DNA from: Lachnospiraceae bacterium
GTDB taxonomy: Bacteria; Bacillota; Clostridia; Lachnospirales; Lachnospiraceae
Direction of reading: 5' to 3'
Length of the DNA stretch: 64,000 nt
Assembly: GCA_029338675.1 (NCBI GenBank)
Contig: JAQYAV010000126.1
Coordinates: 1 to 64,000, forward strand
Shown: one piece after another, positions 34,419 through 44,693 of the stretch
How the letters are laid out: every line of letters begins with the position of its first letter
Numbering within the stretch: position 1 is the first letter of the stretch
Program-made: the position numbers and the translations under genes
The notes under the pieces: generated by a model
Database searches by the model: none
What the model was told of the DNA's origin: nothing
The model's input: the letters and a program-made list of their open reading frames with translations, nothing else

Positions 34419-35309
34419 ATGCAGGATTTATTTGAGTTTCAAGATTCACTTAATTCTCCAATAGAAGCTTTACTTTTTGATGCAGAACATTATCCATTTC
34501 CAGTCCAAGCTCATTGGCATTACTTTGTTGAAATAGCCTATATTGTTGAAGGTGTTGCCAAGATTATTCTCAACTCAAAAACAGTATTATTGCATCCAGG
34601 ACAAATGGTATTTTTCTTCCCGCAACAAATTCACTCATTTAATAACGTTAATGATGAACCACTTAGATTTTATGTATTAAAATTTGATTTAAGCAAATTA
34701 CCACATCCAGATAATTATATATCTGAATTTAATGCCATGGTATTAAGCGCAGCCAACAATCCTGATTTACCAATTGTTTTTTCACAAAAGCACTTCACTG
34801 ATTTCTCATTAGCACGTTTCTTCAGAGACTGCGTACAGGAGATAAACGATAAGGATTTTGGGTATACATCACTTCTTCAGTACAATATTTCTACATTATT
34901 GCTTAGAATAATTAGAATATGGAAAGCCTACGGCTTTGATACTAATATCACCACTCCAGTGGTAAAGGAAAGCTATTCAATTAATAATATTCTTGAATAT
35001 ATTGATAAACATTCCAACGAGAAAATACTTGTTGAAGATATTGCTAAGCTCTGTCATATGAGCTATTCATATTTTGCAAAATATTTCAGAGATTTATACG
35101 GACAATCCTGCAAGGATTACATAGAATTCATAAGACTAAGCAAGGTTGAAAACCTTCTATTATTTACTGATTACGATTTAAGCTATATAAGTAATGAAAC
35201 AGGTTTCTCAGATTGTAGTCATTTAATTAGAGTCTTCAAGAGGAAATACGGCATGACTCCTAAGAAATTCAGAATGGAGCATCAGAAAACAAACGTCACC
35301 AAAAAATAA
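34419..35309 (+). CDS. AraC family regulator with cupin sensor domain
   Basis: A 296-residue regulator. The N-terminal cupin-type effector-binding domain (about 15-150) includes the His-rich motif AHWHYFVEIAYIVEG and HPGQMVFFFPQQIHSF. The C-terminal AraC domain (about 190-290) has two helix-turn-helices (ILVEDIAKLCHMSYSYFAKY; LSYISNETGFSDCSHLIRVF). It binds a small molecule, probably a sugar, and switches nearby operons. It is transcribed away from the MATE gene and toward the TetR gene; a shared terminator follows. The arabinose genes or the MATE gene are plausible targets (inference). Confidence 0.9.
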   Translation: MQDLFEFQDSLNSPIEALLFDAEHYPFPVQAHWHYFVEIAYIVEGVAKIILNSKTVLLHPGQMVFFFPQQIHSFNNVNDEPLRFYVLKFDLSKLPHPDNYISEFNAMVLSAANNPDLPIVFSQKHFTDFSLARFFRDCVQEINDKDFGYTSLLQYNISTLLLRIIRIWKAYGFDTNITTPVVKESYSINNILEYIDKHSNEKILVEDIAKLCHMSYSYFAKYFRDLYGQSCKDYIEFIRLSKVENLLLFTDYDLSYISNETGFSDCSHLIRVFKRKYGMTPKKFRMEHQKTNVTKK

Positions 35310-35412
35310 TATTTATATTATCAAAACTAACATTTAAAAAATAATATTTACATTATCAAAACTAACATTAAAAAAACAATATTTATATTATCAAAACTAA
35401 CATTACAAAATT
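35308..35412. repeat. three tandem 35-bp AT-rich repeats after the AraC gene
   Basis: Near-identical units begin at 35308, 35343 and 35378, each with TATTATCAAAACTAACATT. The first starts in the AraC stop codon. There are no spacers and no dyads strong enough for a terminator. Probably slippage-type duplication in a 3' untranslated region. Confidence 0.75.
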
Positions 35413-35420
35413 TTCAAAAC

Positions 35421-35460
35421 AAAAGCCTGTATCCTTGACAAACCAAAGATACAGGCTTTT
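35421..35460. terminator. bidirectional Rho-independent terminator
   Basis: A 13-bp stem, AAAAGCCTGTATC / GATACAGGCTTTT, with T-runs on both strands, lies between the convergent AraC and TetR genes and ends both. Confidence 0.92.
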
Positions 35461-35464
35461 ATCA

Positions 35465-36109
35465 TTATACTATTGTACCACCTGGAATTCCTAGACTGTT
35501 TGGTCCTGCAGTTACTATCTTCTCACCAGGAAATCTTAACCCTTTATTATCTCTCATAATAGATCTAACCATCTGCTTAAGCATATGCTTTTGAATATCT
35601 AAATATGATTTTTCCTCGTATATTGCATACTGTATTACGGTCTGTGAAAATACAATTACAATTGAAATAATAATCTGCCAAGGAATATCAAGCTTAGGCT
35701 CTAACTCTTTAGCATACCTCTTAAATCTCTCTAATGTATTCTTATAAAACTGCTTTCCATATTCTAAATACTTAGGAGTAGTATATACTTGATACATAAA
35801 TCTATACTGTGGACCATACTTTTCAGCACACCACTCAGTCATAGTATCAATAAAGTCAAAAACTTCATCACCTGACTTAGGAGCATGCTCCATAAATTCT
35901 ATTTCAATCTTAGTCATACAATGTTCAGTTGCTTCTATAATAAGCTGATCAAGATTATCAAAATATGAATAAAAATTTGGTGCAGTCATATCACATGCCT
36001 TTGCAAGAGCCTTAATTCCTGTCTCGCTCAAACCATTCTCGCAATAACACGCAAAACTTTTCTCCATTATCTCAATTTTCTTACTTTCTCTTCGTGCTGT
36101 TGTTCTCAT
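35465..36109 (-). CDS. TetR family regulator
   Basis: About 214 residues from the ATG at 36109 with a GAGGTG site; an in-frame ATG eight codons upstream has no site. The N-terminal helix-turn-helix is TGIKALAKACDMTAPNFYSY followed by FDNLDQLIIEA, the TetR signature. The ligand-binding region is all-helical and not identifiable by reading. The target is unknown; the esterase gene upstream (minus strand, separate terminator between them) and the MATE gene are candidates. The C-terminus carries an unusual Gly/Pro-rich tail (GPNSLGIPGGTIV). Confidence 0.88.
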   Translation of the reverse strand: MRTTARRESKKIEIMEKSFACYCENGLSETGIKALAKACDMTAPNFYSYFDNLDQLIIEATEHCMTKIEIEFMEHAPKSGDEVFDFIDTMTEWCAEKYGPQYRFMYQVYTTPKYLEYGKQFYKNTLERFKRYAKELEPKLDIPWQIIISIVIVFSQTVIQYAIYEEKSYLDIQKHMLKQMVRSIMRDNKGLRFPGEKIVTAGPNSLGIPGGTIV

Positions 36110-36233
36110 ATGACACCTCGCATTCATATACAAAATAAATACTTAATAATTCTTAATACATCTCATAATCCCTTATCCTACTTTACAACAAATCAGCAGA
36201 TTTTACAAGAACTATACTCACTCAAACATTGCC

Positions 36234-36275
36234 AAAAAGAGCATGGTTTTTTATGTCTTTTTCTAACCATGCTCT
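36234..36275 (-). terminator. Rho-independent terminator of the araBD-esterase operon
   Basis: An 11-bp stem, AGAGCATGGTT / AACCATGCTCT, with a 16-nt loop and a TTTTT run on the minus strand, about 55 bp beyond the carboxylesterase stop codon. Confidence 0.88.
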
Positions 36276-36331
36276 AGTTTTATTATCAAAAAATCTTAAG
36301 CTTCACATATTATAACTAGTAATAAGCAAAG

Positions 36332-37873
36332 TTACTGTAAAAACTCTTCTGTTATATTCTTTATTAATAATTCCTTTAGCTTATAATCTTCAACCTTTGC
36401 AACAGCACCATCTGTTGTGAATTCCATTTCATTTTTAGAATTCTTAGTATATGGTTTCCACTCAGGCATCATTGTACCATCAATATCTGCACCATTTGGA
36501 TTGCCATTCTTTATGAAATTGCTAAAGTAGTTACACATCTGACGAGCTAAATCATAGTATTTTCCAGTATATGGTCTTGTACATTTAGCAAGAGTTTCAA
36601 AGAAAAACCATAAATCAACAGAATGGAAAGTCCCTGGATTATCCTCTCCTGGAATATGTGGATTAAATCTATAGTAATAACAATCCTGTTTATTATCATT
36701 ATTTTCTTCAGCCAAAAATGCTGCCTTTGTAGTTAATTCGATACCATTGATTGGGGCATATCCCATAGGAATTTTAACCTTTGCTTCAGGATATTTCATA
36801 AATTCTTCTGCATAATCTCCAAAGATTTCTTTAACCTTTTCTTCATATTCCACATCATCCTTAGCAAATATAACATCTAAAAATTCATCTGCTGTGTTAC
36901 CTGACATAACAGGCACCTTAACTCTATCACCTGTGAAAAATGCCTTCATTGGATTCATCTTCATGAATTTATCATCTATACAAGAAAGAAATCTTCCATC
37001 CATTGCAAGGAAATTGCCTTTACTTGCAGCAAATTCACCATACTTATCTCTAATATAGAATGCATCAAGCTTTCTTGCTTCCTCAAGAGAATTTACTCCA
37101 AGAAACTCAAAAAATTCTTTACCAACTCGCTCATTTTCGGCTAATGTCTTAGGTGCAATTAATGAAGGCATCTTATAAGGGCTATTAATCATTGCACTAA
37201 ATATTACTGCCTTTTGGAAATCACCATCATTATCTAAACAAGCAAGCTGTGCCAAAACACTTCCGCCTCCTGCAGACTGTCCGGCAATTGTAATATTGTC
37301 TGGATTACCACCAAATGCTTTAATATTTCTCTTAACCCATCTAAGACCAGCCTGCTGATCTAAATGTCCAAAGTTTGCTGGAGCATCTGACTGTGCACTT
37401 GTTATCTCTGGATGTGATAAAAATCCAAAAGCACCAAGTCTATAGTTTACCTGAACTACAACTATATCACGTCTTGCAATTCTCTCACCATCAAATTCCA
37501 TTTCGGCAGTATAGCCCCACTGAAAAGCACCACCAAAGAACCATACCAAAACTGGTAAATTAGCATCTACTGTTTTGGCATTAGTCCAAACATTAAGATA
37601 TAAGCAATCTTCATCCATAGGAATCTCTGGATCTACATGCCATTCTCTACAATATATATCGTCACCAATTCCTGGTGTGTCCTGCATTGATATTGGTGCA
37701 AACTCATAAGCTAATCTAATACCTTCCCAATTCTCGCAAGGCTGTGGTGCTCTCCATCTGTTTTCTCCAATTGGTGGAGCCGCAAATGGAATTCCCTTAA
37801 ATGATGTTACTCTTGGATCTGCTGCAGGAAGTCCTTGTACAAATCCATTTTCTGTTTCTACTACTCTTAACAT
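36332..37873 (-). CDS. type-B carboxylesterase
   Basis: About 513 residues from the ATG at 37873, with GGAGGAAT upstream. It is an alpha/beta-hydrolase of the cholinesterase/para-nitrobenzyl-esterase family: FKGIPFAAPPIGENRWRAP near the N-terminus, DEDCLYLNVWT, the nucleophile elbow ITIAGQSAGGGSV (Ser about 204), an acidic residue region around NTADEFLD, and the catalytic His in FHSVDLWFFFETL. There is no signal peptide, so it is cytoplasmic. Downstream of araD and araB, it probably removes ester groups from imported plant oligosaccharides (inference). Lipid or drug esters are alternatives. Confidence 0.9.
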   Translation of the reverse strand: MLRVVETENGFVQGLPAADPRVTSFKGIPFAAPPIGENRWRAPQPCENWEGIRLAYEFAPISMQDTPGIGDDIYCREWHVDPEIPMDEDCLYLNVWTNAKTVDANLPVLVWFFGGAFQWGYTAEMEFDGERIARRDIVVVQVNYRLGAFGFLSHPEITSAQSDAPANFGHLDQQAGLRWVKRNIKAFGGNPDNITIAGQSAGGGSVLAQLACLDNDGDFQKAVIFSAMINSPYKMPSLIAPKTLAENERVGKEFFEFLGVNSLEEARKLDAFYIRDKYGEFAASKGNFLAMDGRFLSCIDDKFMKMNPMKAFFTGDRVKVPVMSGNTADEFLDVIFAKDDVEYEEKVKEIFGDYAEEFMKYPEAKVKIPMGYAPINGIELTTKAAFLAEENNDNKQDCYYYRFNPHIPGEDNPGTFHSVDLWFFFETLAKCTRPYTGKYYDLARQMCNYFSNFIKNGNPNGADIDGTMMPEWKPYTKNSKNEMEFTTDGAVAKVEDYKLKELLIKNITEEFLQ

Positions 37874-37954
37874 TTTATTCCTCCAATACATATACATAAT
37901 GCAGAAACAATATAAAACAATATAATGCTACATCCATGCCATATTATTCATATA

Positions 37955-38650
37955 TTAATTCTGTCCGTAGTAAGCATTCTCCCCATGTTTTCTGAAGAAA
38001 TGCTTATTCTTCATTGAATCTGGTGCTGGTGCAACCTTAGGATTAATTAATTCTGTTTTTGTAGCCATCTTTGCAACTTCTTCTAATACTACTGCATTAT
38101 GTACTGCCTCTGCCGCGTCCTTACCCCATGTAAACGGACCATGATTCTTACATAATACAGCAGGAGTATACATAGGATTTAAGCCTGCATTCTCAAATGT
38201 TTCAATAATTACATTACCAGTATTAAGCTCATATGCTTCATCAATTTCTTCCTGAGTTAACACTCTTGCACATGGAATATCTCCGTAAAAATAATCCGCA
38301 TGTGTTGTTCCGTATAGTGGAATGCTTCTTCCAGCCTGAGCCCATGCTGTTGCCTCTGGAGAGTGAGTATGAACTACACCACCAATTTCAGGATATTTCT
38401 TATATAATGCCATATGAGTAGGCGTATCTGAGGAAGGCTTATATTTTCCTTCTATCTTATTGCCTTCTAAGTCCATAACAACCATATCATCTGGAGTAAG
38501 CTTATCATAATCTACTCCACTTGGCTTAATAACAAAATATCCAGTTTCTCTATCTATTCCACTTACATTTCCCCATGTATAAGTAATAAGTCCTCTTCTA
38601 GGAAGCTCCATATTAGCTTCATATACCTGTTTCTTTAATTCTTCTAACAT
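37955..38650 (-). CDS. araD: L-ribulose-5-phosphate 4-epimerase
   Basis: A 231-residue class II aldolase-fold enzyme that converts L-ribulose 5-phosphate to D-xylulose 5-phosphate, linking arabinose to the pentose phosphate pathway. Metal-binding histidines are in [16 protein letters not shown] (two His) and in a downstream segment ([14 protein letters not shown]). The Asp/His-containing [17 protein letters not shown] is typical of AraD. GNVSGID and [18 protein letters not shown] match the family start. The length is as expected. It begins 18 bp after araB ends with an AGAGG site, so the two are co-transcribed. No araA is in the window. Confidence 0.95.
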   Translation of the reverse strand: MLEELKKQVYEANMELPRRGLITYTWGNVSGIDRETGYFVIKPSGVDYDKLTPDDMVVMDLEGNKIEGKYKPSSDTPTHMALYKKYPEIGGVVHTHSPEATAWAQAGRSIPLYGTTHADYFYGDIPCARVLTQEEIDEAYELNTGNVIIETFENAGLNPMYTPAVLCKNHGPFTWGKDAAEAVHNAVVLEEVAKMATKTELINPKVAPAPDSMKNKHFFRKHGENAYYGQN

Positions 38651-38668
38651 TATTAAATCCTCTTTTCC

Positions 38669-40261
38669 TTATTTTAATGAATCAACTGCTGCGTGCTCAA
38701 TAACAAGCCCTTTCATATATCTATCCATGAACTTCTCAAAGCCTTCTACATCTTCCTTAACAGGCTCTAATGTCTCACCCTTTTGTCCTGCAAATATATT
38801 ATTGTTAAGGTAATCACTAAGAGATTCTCCAGCCTTCTTTTCCTTCATATATTCTGCCAAAACAGCAATACCCCAAGCTCCACCTTCACCAGCTGTTTCC
38901 ATAACAGAAACTGCTGAATTCATAGCTGCAGCTGCAAATCTTTGACCAACACCCTTAGTCTTAAATAAACCACCATGTCCAAACATCTCATCAATCTTAA
39001 CATTCTCTTCCTTTAATAAAAGGTCAAGACCAGCCTTAAGTGCTGCAAGTGAAGAATATAGATGTGCTCTCATAAAGTTTGCAAGATTAAAGTTATCTGT
39101 TGACTTTCTTACAAATAAAGGTGCACCCTCATCAAGTCCTGTTACAGGCTCTCCTGAGAAATAATTATATGAAACAAGTCCACCACAATCTGCATCTCCA
39201 TTTAATGCATTAGTATATAACTTTCCATATAAATCATTCTTATCAATATCCATGCCCATAAGCTTTGCAAACTGATCAAAAATATTAACCCACGCATTAA
39301 GATCAGAAGTACAGTTGTTACAATGTACCATAGCAACTGGTGCTCCATCAGGAGTAGTTACCATATCAATCTGCTTATAAAGCTTAGATAAATCCTTCTC
39401 TAATACAATCATTGCAAATATTGAAGTACCTGCAGACACATTACCAGTTCTAACAGCTACACTATTAGTAGCAGTCATACCAGTTCCAGCATCACCTTCT
39501 GGTGGACACATTGGGATTCCTGCCTCAAGCTTACCAGTTGGATCGAGTAACTTAGCACCCTCAGCTGTAAGTGTACCAGCAGTATCACCAGCAGTAAGTA
39601 CCTTTGGTAAAATATCAATAAGCTTCCAATCAAATCCACATGGAGCAACTAAATCATTGAATTTACTAATCATATTAGTATCGTACTGTCCACTAGTTGC
39701 CTCAATTGGGAACATACCTGATGCATCGCCAACTCCAAGTACCTTCTCCCCAGTTAACTTCCAGTGAACGTAACCTGCTAATGTTGTAAAGAATTTAACA
39801 GAAGGAACATGCTCTTCTTTATTAAGTATAGCCTGATATAAATGTGAAATACTCCATCTCTGTGGAATATTAAACTGGAATAAATCAGTCAACTTATCTG
39901 CGGCTTCCTCTGTTATTGTATTTCTCCAAGTTCTAAATGGAACTAATAATTCATCCTTTTCGTCAAATGCTAAATATCCATGCATCATAGCCGAGATACC
40001 CATAGCACCTACTTTAGTAAGTTCTACATCATATTGTTTCTTTACATCCTTAACTAAGTCTGCATAACAATCCTGAATACCATTCCATACATCTTCAAGG
40101 CTATATGTCCATACCCCATCAATGTACTTATTCTCCCACTCATGACTTCCTGAAGCAAGTGGCTTTCCCTTCTCACCTGTTAATACAGCTTTAATTCTTG
40201 TTGAACCAAACTCAATACCTAAAGATGTTTTTCCACTTACGATGAGTTCCTTGTCTGACAT
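38669..40261 (-). CDS. araB: FGGY-family ribulokinase
   Basis: A 530-residue sugar kinase of the FGGY family, most likely L-ribulokinase because it directly precedes araD. It shows the ATP-binding start [19 protein letters not shown], the substrate region [20 protein letters not shown], and the second-domain motif [15 protein letters not shown] near the C-terminus. It phosphorylates L-ribulose to L-ribulose 5-phosphate. The sequence lacks the exact signature of E. coli AraB and belongs to the alternative AraB-like clade common in Clostridia, so xylulokinase activity cannot be excluded. A strong AAGGAGG site precedes the start, and a palindrome overlaps the promoter (40326-40361). Confidence 0.88.
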   Translation of the reverse strand: MSDKELIVSGKTSLGIEFGSTRIKAVLTGEKGKPLASGSHEWENKYIDGVWTYSLEDVWNGIQDCYADLVKDVKKQYDVELTKVGAMGISAMMHGYLAFDEKDELLVPFRTWRNTITEEAADKLTDLFQFNIPQRWSISHLYQAILNKEEHVPSVKFFTTLAGYVHWKLTGEKVLGVGDASGMFPIEATSGQYDTNMISKFNDLVAPCGFDWKLIDILPKVLTAGDTAGTLTAEGAKLLDPTGKLEAGIPMCPPEGDAGTGMTATNSVAVRTGNVSAGTSIFAMIVLEKDLSKLYKQIDMVTTPDGAPVAMVHCNNCTSDLNAWVNIFDQFAKLMGMDIDKNDLYGKLYTNALNGDADCGGLVSYNYFSGEPVTGLDEGAPLFVRKSTDNFNLANFMRAHLYSSLAALKAGLDLLLKEENVKIDEMFGHGGLFKTKGVGQRFAAAAMNSAVSVMETAGEGGAWGIAVLAEYMKEKKAGESLSDYLNNNIFAGQKGETLEPVKEDVEGFEKFMDRYMKGLVIEHAAVDSLK

Positions 40262-40325
40262 TTTGTAAATCCTCCTTAATAATAAAAGATAACTAGAATT
40301 GTTTTATCTATTAATTAATGTAATA

Positions 40326-40361
40326 ATTATACAATAAATTACAAACAAATAAAACGTTTTA
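40326..40361 (-). promoter_or_regulatory. araB promoter with overlapping palindromic operator
   Basis: TATAAT (40326-40331, minus strand) lies about 60 bp upstream of araB. The perfect 12-bp palindrome TAAAACGTTTTA (40350-40361) covers the expected -35 position, where no good -35 box is present. A central CG palindrome is typical of LacI-type regulators. The regulator is not identified in the window. Confidence 0.5.
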
Positions 40362-40659
40362 CTTAATAAATCATATATCAATCTAATCCACATCAATAAA
40401 CTATATATAATGTACCACATTTGTCACCTCATATACAATATTCATATATATTTCTAAAACAAAAAAATCTTTTTTCCCATTTTTTCAGCTATTTTTTGTG
40501 TTTGTGCACAAAAACAGCTTTTCAAAATCTTTGATTTTTTATCTATTTTGTATATCCCATTTAAATTAATTTTTTTGTCTCAAAAACGTCTTGTAAATTT
40601 TGAATAAAAAAGTTTTAAAAGCACGTTTTTTTTCTAACTCTGTCTACGTCTTTATTCTA
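40362..40659. other. AT-rich divergent intergenic region
   Basis: About 300 bp between the araB control region and the lipoprotein promoter. It contains long T-runs and A-runs and no gene. A small inverted repeat around TTTGTGCACAAA (40501-40512) is the only symmetric feature seen; its meaning is unclear. Confidence 0.45.
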
Positions 40660-40688
40660 TTGACACTTTATTTACCTCGTGATATAAG
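40660..40688 (+). promoter_or_regulatory. strong predicted promoter of the lipoprotein gene
   Basis: TTGACA (40660-40665), 17 bp, TATAAG (40683-40688), preceded by TGA as an extended -10. The leader to the start codon at 40818 is about 120 nt. AAAGGAGAT provides the ribosome binding site. Confidence 0.75.
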
Positions 40689-40817
40689 TATAACTGTTTT
40701 CGGAAACAAATTATTACGAACATGAAAATACGTGAAGGTTAGATTATTTAGTGAGATACATTTCAGAAACAATTTAGAGTTTTTTGATTAATAATTTGAT
40801 TAAAGGAGATAATTAAG

Positions 40818-41426
40818 ATGAAAAAGAGAATCGTTATGTTAACACTTGCTGTTGCAACAGCATTATCAGTAACTGGATGTGGAGCAAAAGAATCAGATAC
40901 ACTCACTGTTGATAAGCCAACAGCTTCTGTAGTTGATCTTTCTTCAAACTGGAAGGACATGCAGTTCATTCTTGGAGATAAATTATATAAAGTACCTTTC
41001 GATTACATTGAGTTAGCTTCTGAGGGATGGTCATATGAGAATGCTAGCGAAACAGTTAATGACTCAGCTAAGCAGCTTTCAGTTAAGCTTATGAATCCAT
41101 TCTTCAACAACAACACTTCAGTTGGTATTGTAAACAATTCAGGAAAGACAACTGATGGTACTAACTGTAAAGTATTCAGATTTGAGATGAATGTTAAAGA
41201 TACACTTGCTATAGATGAGATTCGTATCGCTGGTGGTTTAAGATGGGGTTCATCACTCACTGAGATTTTATCAGCTTGGGGAACACCTTCATCACAGAAG
41301 GATCTTGACGTAAATACTGTTAAGCTTAACTACTACGATCCAGAGAAGAACATTTCAGTTGACCTTACAGTTGATAAGAATTCTGGTCTTTTAGGTGTTA
41401 ATTTTGAGGATAACTCAATTCAGTAA
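40818..41426 (+). CDS. lipoprotein with the unnamed domain of 8391-9752
   Basis: A 202-residue lipoprotein with lipobox SVTGC (Cys about 21), a short linker, and one domain of about 165 residues. The domain opens with WKDMQFILGDKLYKVPFDYI and EGWSYENA, includes WGSSLTEILSAWGTP, and ends with a LLGVNFED strand. This order of features matches each half of the lipoprotein at 8391-9752 (FQLSIDGQVIQFPILLSDL; MDDVKAAFGEPTDT), so both belong to one family. Function unknown. It has its own strong promoter and terminator, and its codon use (GCT, GTT, TCA) suggests high expression compared with neighbours. Confidence 0.82.
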   Translation: MKKRIVMLTLAVATALSVTGCGAKESDTLTVDKPTASVVDLSSNWKDMQFILGDKLYKVPFDYIELASEGWSYENASETVNDSAKQLSVKLMNPFFNNNTSVGIVNNSGKTTDGTNCKVFRFEMNVKDTLAIDEIRIAGGLRWGSSLTEILSAWGTPSSQKDLDVNTVKLNYYDPEKNISVDLTVDKNSGLLGVNFEDNSIQ

Positions 41427-41536
41427 GATTTTTGTCTTATTTATATAGATGCTTATGCAAGAAGCATTTTGATTCGATAGAATCTAAATTATTTTACTCT
41501 TCACTTTTTTATAGACATACAGTTTACATATAGAAT

Positions 41537-41576
41537 AAAAAGTCTGATGCCCCCTTTCTTCATCAGACTTTTTTTG
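41537..41576. terminator. bidirectional Rho-independent terminator
   Basis: A 13-bp stem, AAAAGTCTGATG with CATCAGACTTTT, flanked by T-runs on both strands, between the convergent lipoprotein and YfhO genes. Confidence 0.92.
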
Positions 41577-41675
41577 TGCGTTTTTTTGTTTTCTGTTTTC
41601 TTAATTTCACTTATTTTTCAGATTCTTTATTTTGCTTGTTTCCACGTTTTTCTCACTAGCTTTTTTGATGTTTTA

Positions 41676-44600
41676 TTATAATATTTTCTTAGCACGCATC
41701 TCATAAAATATTACCATTACTAATGAAATTAGTGATATTACGCTTATCAAAGCACCCTGTTTAAGATAAGGTGTACAATATCTTAATTCAATATTATGCT
41801 TACCAGGTTCTAGCATCACTCCTGCAAACATAATATTCGTGCATATTAATTCTCTTTCCTCGCCATCAACATACACCTTCCATCCCTTTGAATATGGCAT
41901 AGAAAAACATAATAATTTATTCTCATCAAGTTGAATGTTCCCTGTTACTTTATTACTTGAAAACTCAACATCACTCATTGTGTCCTTTTTTAATTTGTTA
42001 ACAAAAGAGGTTAGTTCTCCCATTGGCTGATATATAACACTTATATCATCAAAAGTATATATTCCTGTTTTTTCAAATTTAACCTTTATTGCACTTCGCC
42101 AATTCGAGTCATTTCCAAGACTAATTAAATAATCTTCACGTCCTTCAGCATATTTACAATAGTCCGTATTATGCGTTATTGATGCCACATTATTATGACA
42201 TACTGCAGTTATTTCAGTTTCTACGGCTGGCTGCCAATACTTAAACCGTTCCTCCTCCATTTTTTTGTCATATGCACTTACTGTAACATCCCCATCCTTT
42301 AAGTCTCTTTGAAGCTTACTTTCAAAGTGGAGGCCCTTTATCTGAAGATATATTTCGCCTTCGTCTAATGGAGTAAATTCAATTGTAAGTCCTGCGTCGC
42401 TCTTTTTAACAATCAATGCATTATCTTGGACTTCGATATTATCTCCTTTCAAAATAACAGTTTGTACATTATGATCTGAAAATCTTGTTTCACAAGTCTT
42501 TAACTTTATTTTATCCTTTATTTTATCATCTACAACAGCACCTTGTAGCATAGCCTGTTGCTTCTTAGCATATGTAAGATTATCAAACTCACTTTTTGCT
42601 ATGGTGCTGTTAAATGTGTAACCAAATGGCAAAACATTATCTGTTTCATACAACATATAAGCTTTGTCTTCATATTCAACTTTTCCTGAATATCTTGAAT
42701 TATTCGAATAATAATATCCGTATGGAACCGAAGCCATAGCAGCGTTAGTACTAGATGTTACAAAATATTTTGCACTAATTAAAGGAAGTATCCATGCTCT
42801 ATTTCCAAGTCCCTTTACCGAATATGGAATCCATTTGTAAGTGCTATTTGTTTTCATGAAATTCACTACTTCCGGACAGGTAAGTGACCAATAAGATGTT
42901 GTTGTTTTATTTCCATCACACAAACAATAATTTGCTACTTCATTGTCGTTTAACGAATTATCTATTCTATAGAAGCCTTCTTCATCAAAATTGAAATATT
43001 TTAGTCTTTCAGAGGATAATTTAACATTAGCTGTTCCAATACTTTGGAAATATTCCAGATAGTTTTGCTCTGCAACTGAATATCTATAATATATTGAATG
43101 TGCCACGAACAAAACTACAAGAAAAGTAGTTATTGCAATTTGTATTGTCTTTCTTTTAAGCTTTGTTTTACTGGTATCTTCCATATCACTTGTCCAGCCA
43201 AGAAACATCACTCCCACAAATAGTATTATGCAACCTATTAATGTATCCTCTGTTCTTGAGCTTTCAAACAAAAGGCATAACATACAGTATAAAGCGCAAC
43301 CTATACCAAGTATATTTCTTTCTTTTTTTGTGGCGTTAAGTAAGTCTGGCATAGACCTGGCAAACATATATGATATAAGAAATACCCAGGCAAATACCCA
43401 TCTATTACACACATAGCCAAAACCATTAAACATAAACCCAAATACTGGAAATAACAAAAATATTATCTGCATAAACAAAAATATCACTGACCATCTATCT
43501 TCTTTTTTTCTACGAATTGCAGTTAAGCCAGCGGTCAGATAAGCAAGGGGACACATTCCAACAATCGCCCAATCCGAGCCAAATTCAACCCCCACAAAAG
43601 AGCCAAGTAATTTCTCGTATTCACCTTTTGTATATAACCAGTTAAATTTGTAGCTTCCTGTTATTCTTGTATTACCAAAGAAATTCATAACATTGGGCAA
43701 TAACAATATACTAGAGATTCCAAGCCCTATTAAAGCAAAAAAACCAAATTTAAATATATTTAACATAATATATTTAATTGTTCTATTTTCTTTATTGCAC
43801 AGCAATCTTAGAACTACATATATTATTGTAATTAATACAATCATATAAAAGAAATAGAAATTAGACAAAGCCGATAATGCAACTGCCAATACAAATGGTA
43901 TAGACGATTCTTTTCTAAGTATCTTCTCGCAGCCAAAAAGTACCAAGGGCAAATATATCATCGGACTAATGAAATATGGATGTCTTACTCCTGCATAAAC
44001 AGCATAGCAAGAAAATACATACATCATAGTTGCTAGAATTGTACTCCATTTTCTACAATTCATCTTTTGGCAATACAAGCCAAAAGCAAGCCCAGCCACA
44101 TACATTCGAAGGATAATAGAAATTACAAATCCAACCTCCCCAAATTCTCTTGGCGTCATAACTGATATAAGAGCAAAGGGGTCACCAAATACATAATAAC
44201 TAAGGGTTGTAATTACATCTGCTCCATATCCAATACTCCATTCCCACACAGGTGCAACAAATTTGTGTTCAACAAATATATTATGTAGTAAGTCTCGCCA
44301 CCACTGGCCATAATAAAGGAATGCATTATAATGCTGATATAAACCATCATTCTTCCATATTGGTAATTTCCCATATCTTATAAAGAAGAAAAGCATAACG
44401 CATATTCCTATGGCAAATAACATATTATATTGCACAATAGGGTTATCTATTATTATTTTAAGCAAACTTTCCTTTTGAGAGTCTGAATTATCTATAACAG
44501 TATTCTTGCTGTTATTAGTTTGATTACTAATTATATTATTTGAGATATTTATTTTGCTATTTTGCTTTATTTTATTTTTTTTGTTTGTACGTTTAGCCAT
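41676..44600 (-). CDS. YfhO family membrane protein
   Basis: A 974-residue protein with a Lys/Asn-rich head, about a dozen membrane segments (first ~60-80, others spread to about 500), a large extracytoplasmic domain (about 510-930) and a final membrane segment near the C-terminus. The motif KNDGLYQHYNAFLYYGQWWR after the first segment, and the C-terminal GWKVYVDGEERELICTN and VMLEPGKHNIELRY, are typical of YfhO. YfhO-type proteins are GT-C-like membrane proteins linked to glycosylation of lipoteichoic acid or other envelope polymers. The donor and acceptor here are unknown. It lies downstream of a TraX-like gene. Confidence 0.88.
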   Translation of the reverse strand: MAKRTNKKNKIKQNSKINISNNIISNQTNNSKNTVIDNSDSQKESLLKIIIDNPIVQYNMLFAIGICVMLFFFIRYGKLPIWKNDGLYQHYNAFLYYGQWWRDLLHNIFVEHKFVAPVWEWSIGYGADVITTLSYYVFGDPFALISVMTPREFGEVGFVISIILRMYVAGLAFGLYCQKMNCRKWSTILATMMYVFSCYAVYAGVRHPYFISPMIYLPLVLFGCEKILRKESSIPFVLAVALSALSNFYFFYMIVLITIIYVVLRLLCNKENRTIKYIMLNIFKFGFFALIGLGISSILLLPNVMNFFGNTRITGSYKFNWLYTKGEYEKLLGSFVGVEFGSDWAIVGMCPLAYLTAGLTAIRRKKEDRWSVIFLFMQIIFLLFPVFGFMFNGFGYVCNRWVFAWVFLISYMFARSMPDLLNATKKERNILGIGCALYCMLCLLFESSRTEDTLIGCIILFVGVMFLGWTSDMEDTSKTKLKRKTIQIAITTFLVVLFVAHSIYYRYSVAEQNYLEYFQSIGTANVKLSSERLKYFNFDEEGFYRIDNSLNDNEVANYCLCDGNKTTTSYWSLTCPEVVNFMKTNSTYKWIPYSVKGLGNRAWILPLISAKYFVTSSTNAAMASVPYGYYYSNNSRYSGKVEYEDKAYMLYETDNVLPFGYTFNSTIAKSEFDNLTYAKKQQAMLQGAVVDDKIKDKIKLKTCETRFSDHNVQTVILKGDNIEVQDNALIVKKSDAGLTIEFTPLDEGEIYLQIKGLHFESKLQRDLKDGDVTVSAYDKKMEEERFKYWQPAVETEITAVCHNNVASITHNTDYCKYAEGREDYLISLGNDSNWRSAIKVKFEKTGIYTFDDISVIYQPMGELTSFVNKLKKDTMSDVEFSSNKVTGNIQLDENKLLCFSMPYSKGWKVYVDGEERELICTNIMFAGVMLEPGKHNIELRYCTPYLKQGALISVISLISLVMVIFYEMRAKKIL

Positions 44601-44693
44601 GTTTTACCTCCAACAAGCAACAATGACGCACTGTGTTTTTTTCACATGTGCGTCTTTATTTTTATCTCAATCACTATGAGAATTATTCTACTA

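Noticed and set aside
35308-35412. possible CRISPR array
   Set aside because: Only three units in direct contact, no unique spacers, and no cas genes nearby.
44623-44653. terminator between TraX-like and YfhO genes
   Set aside because: The hairpin has a bulge, and the T-run lies on the plus strand where no gene ends, so it is not a terminator for these minus-strand genes.
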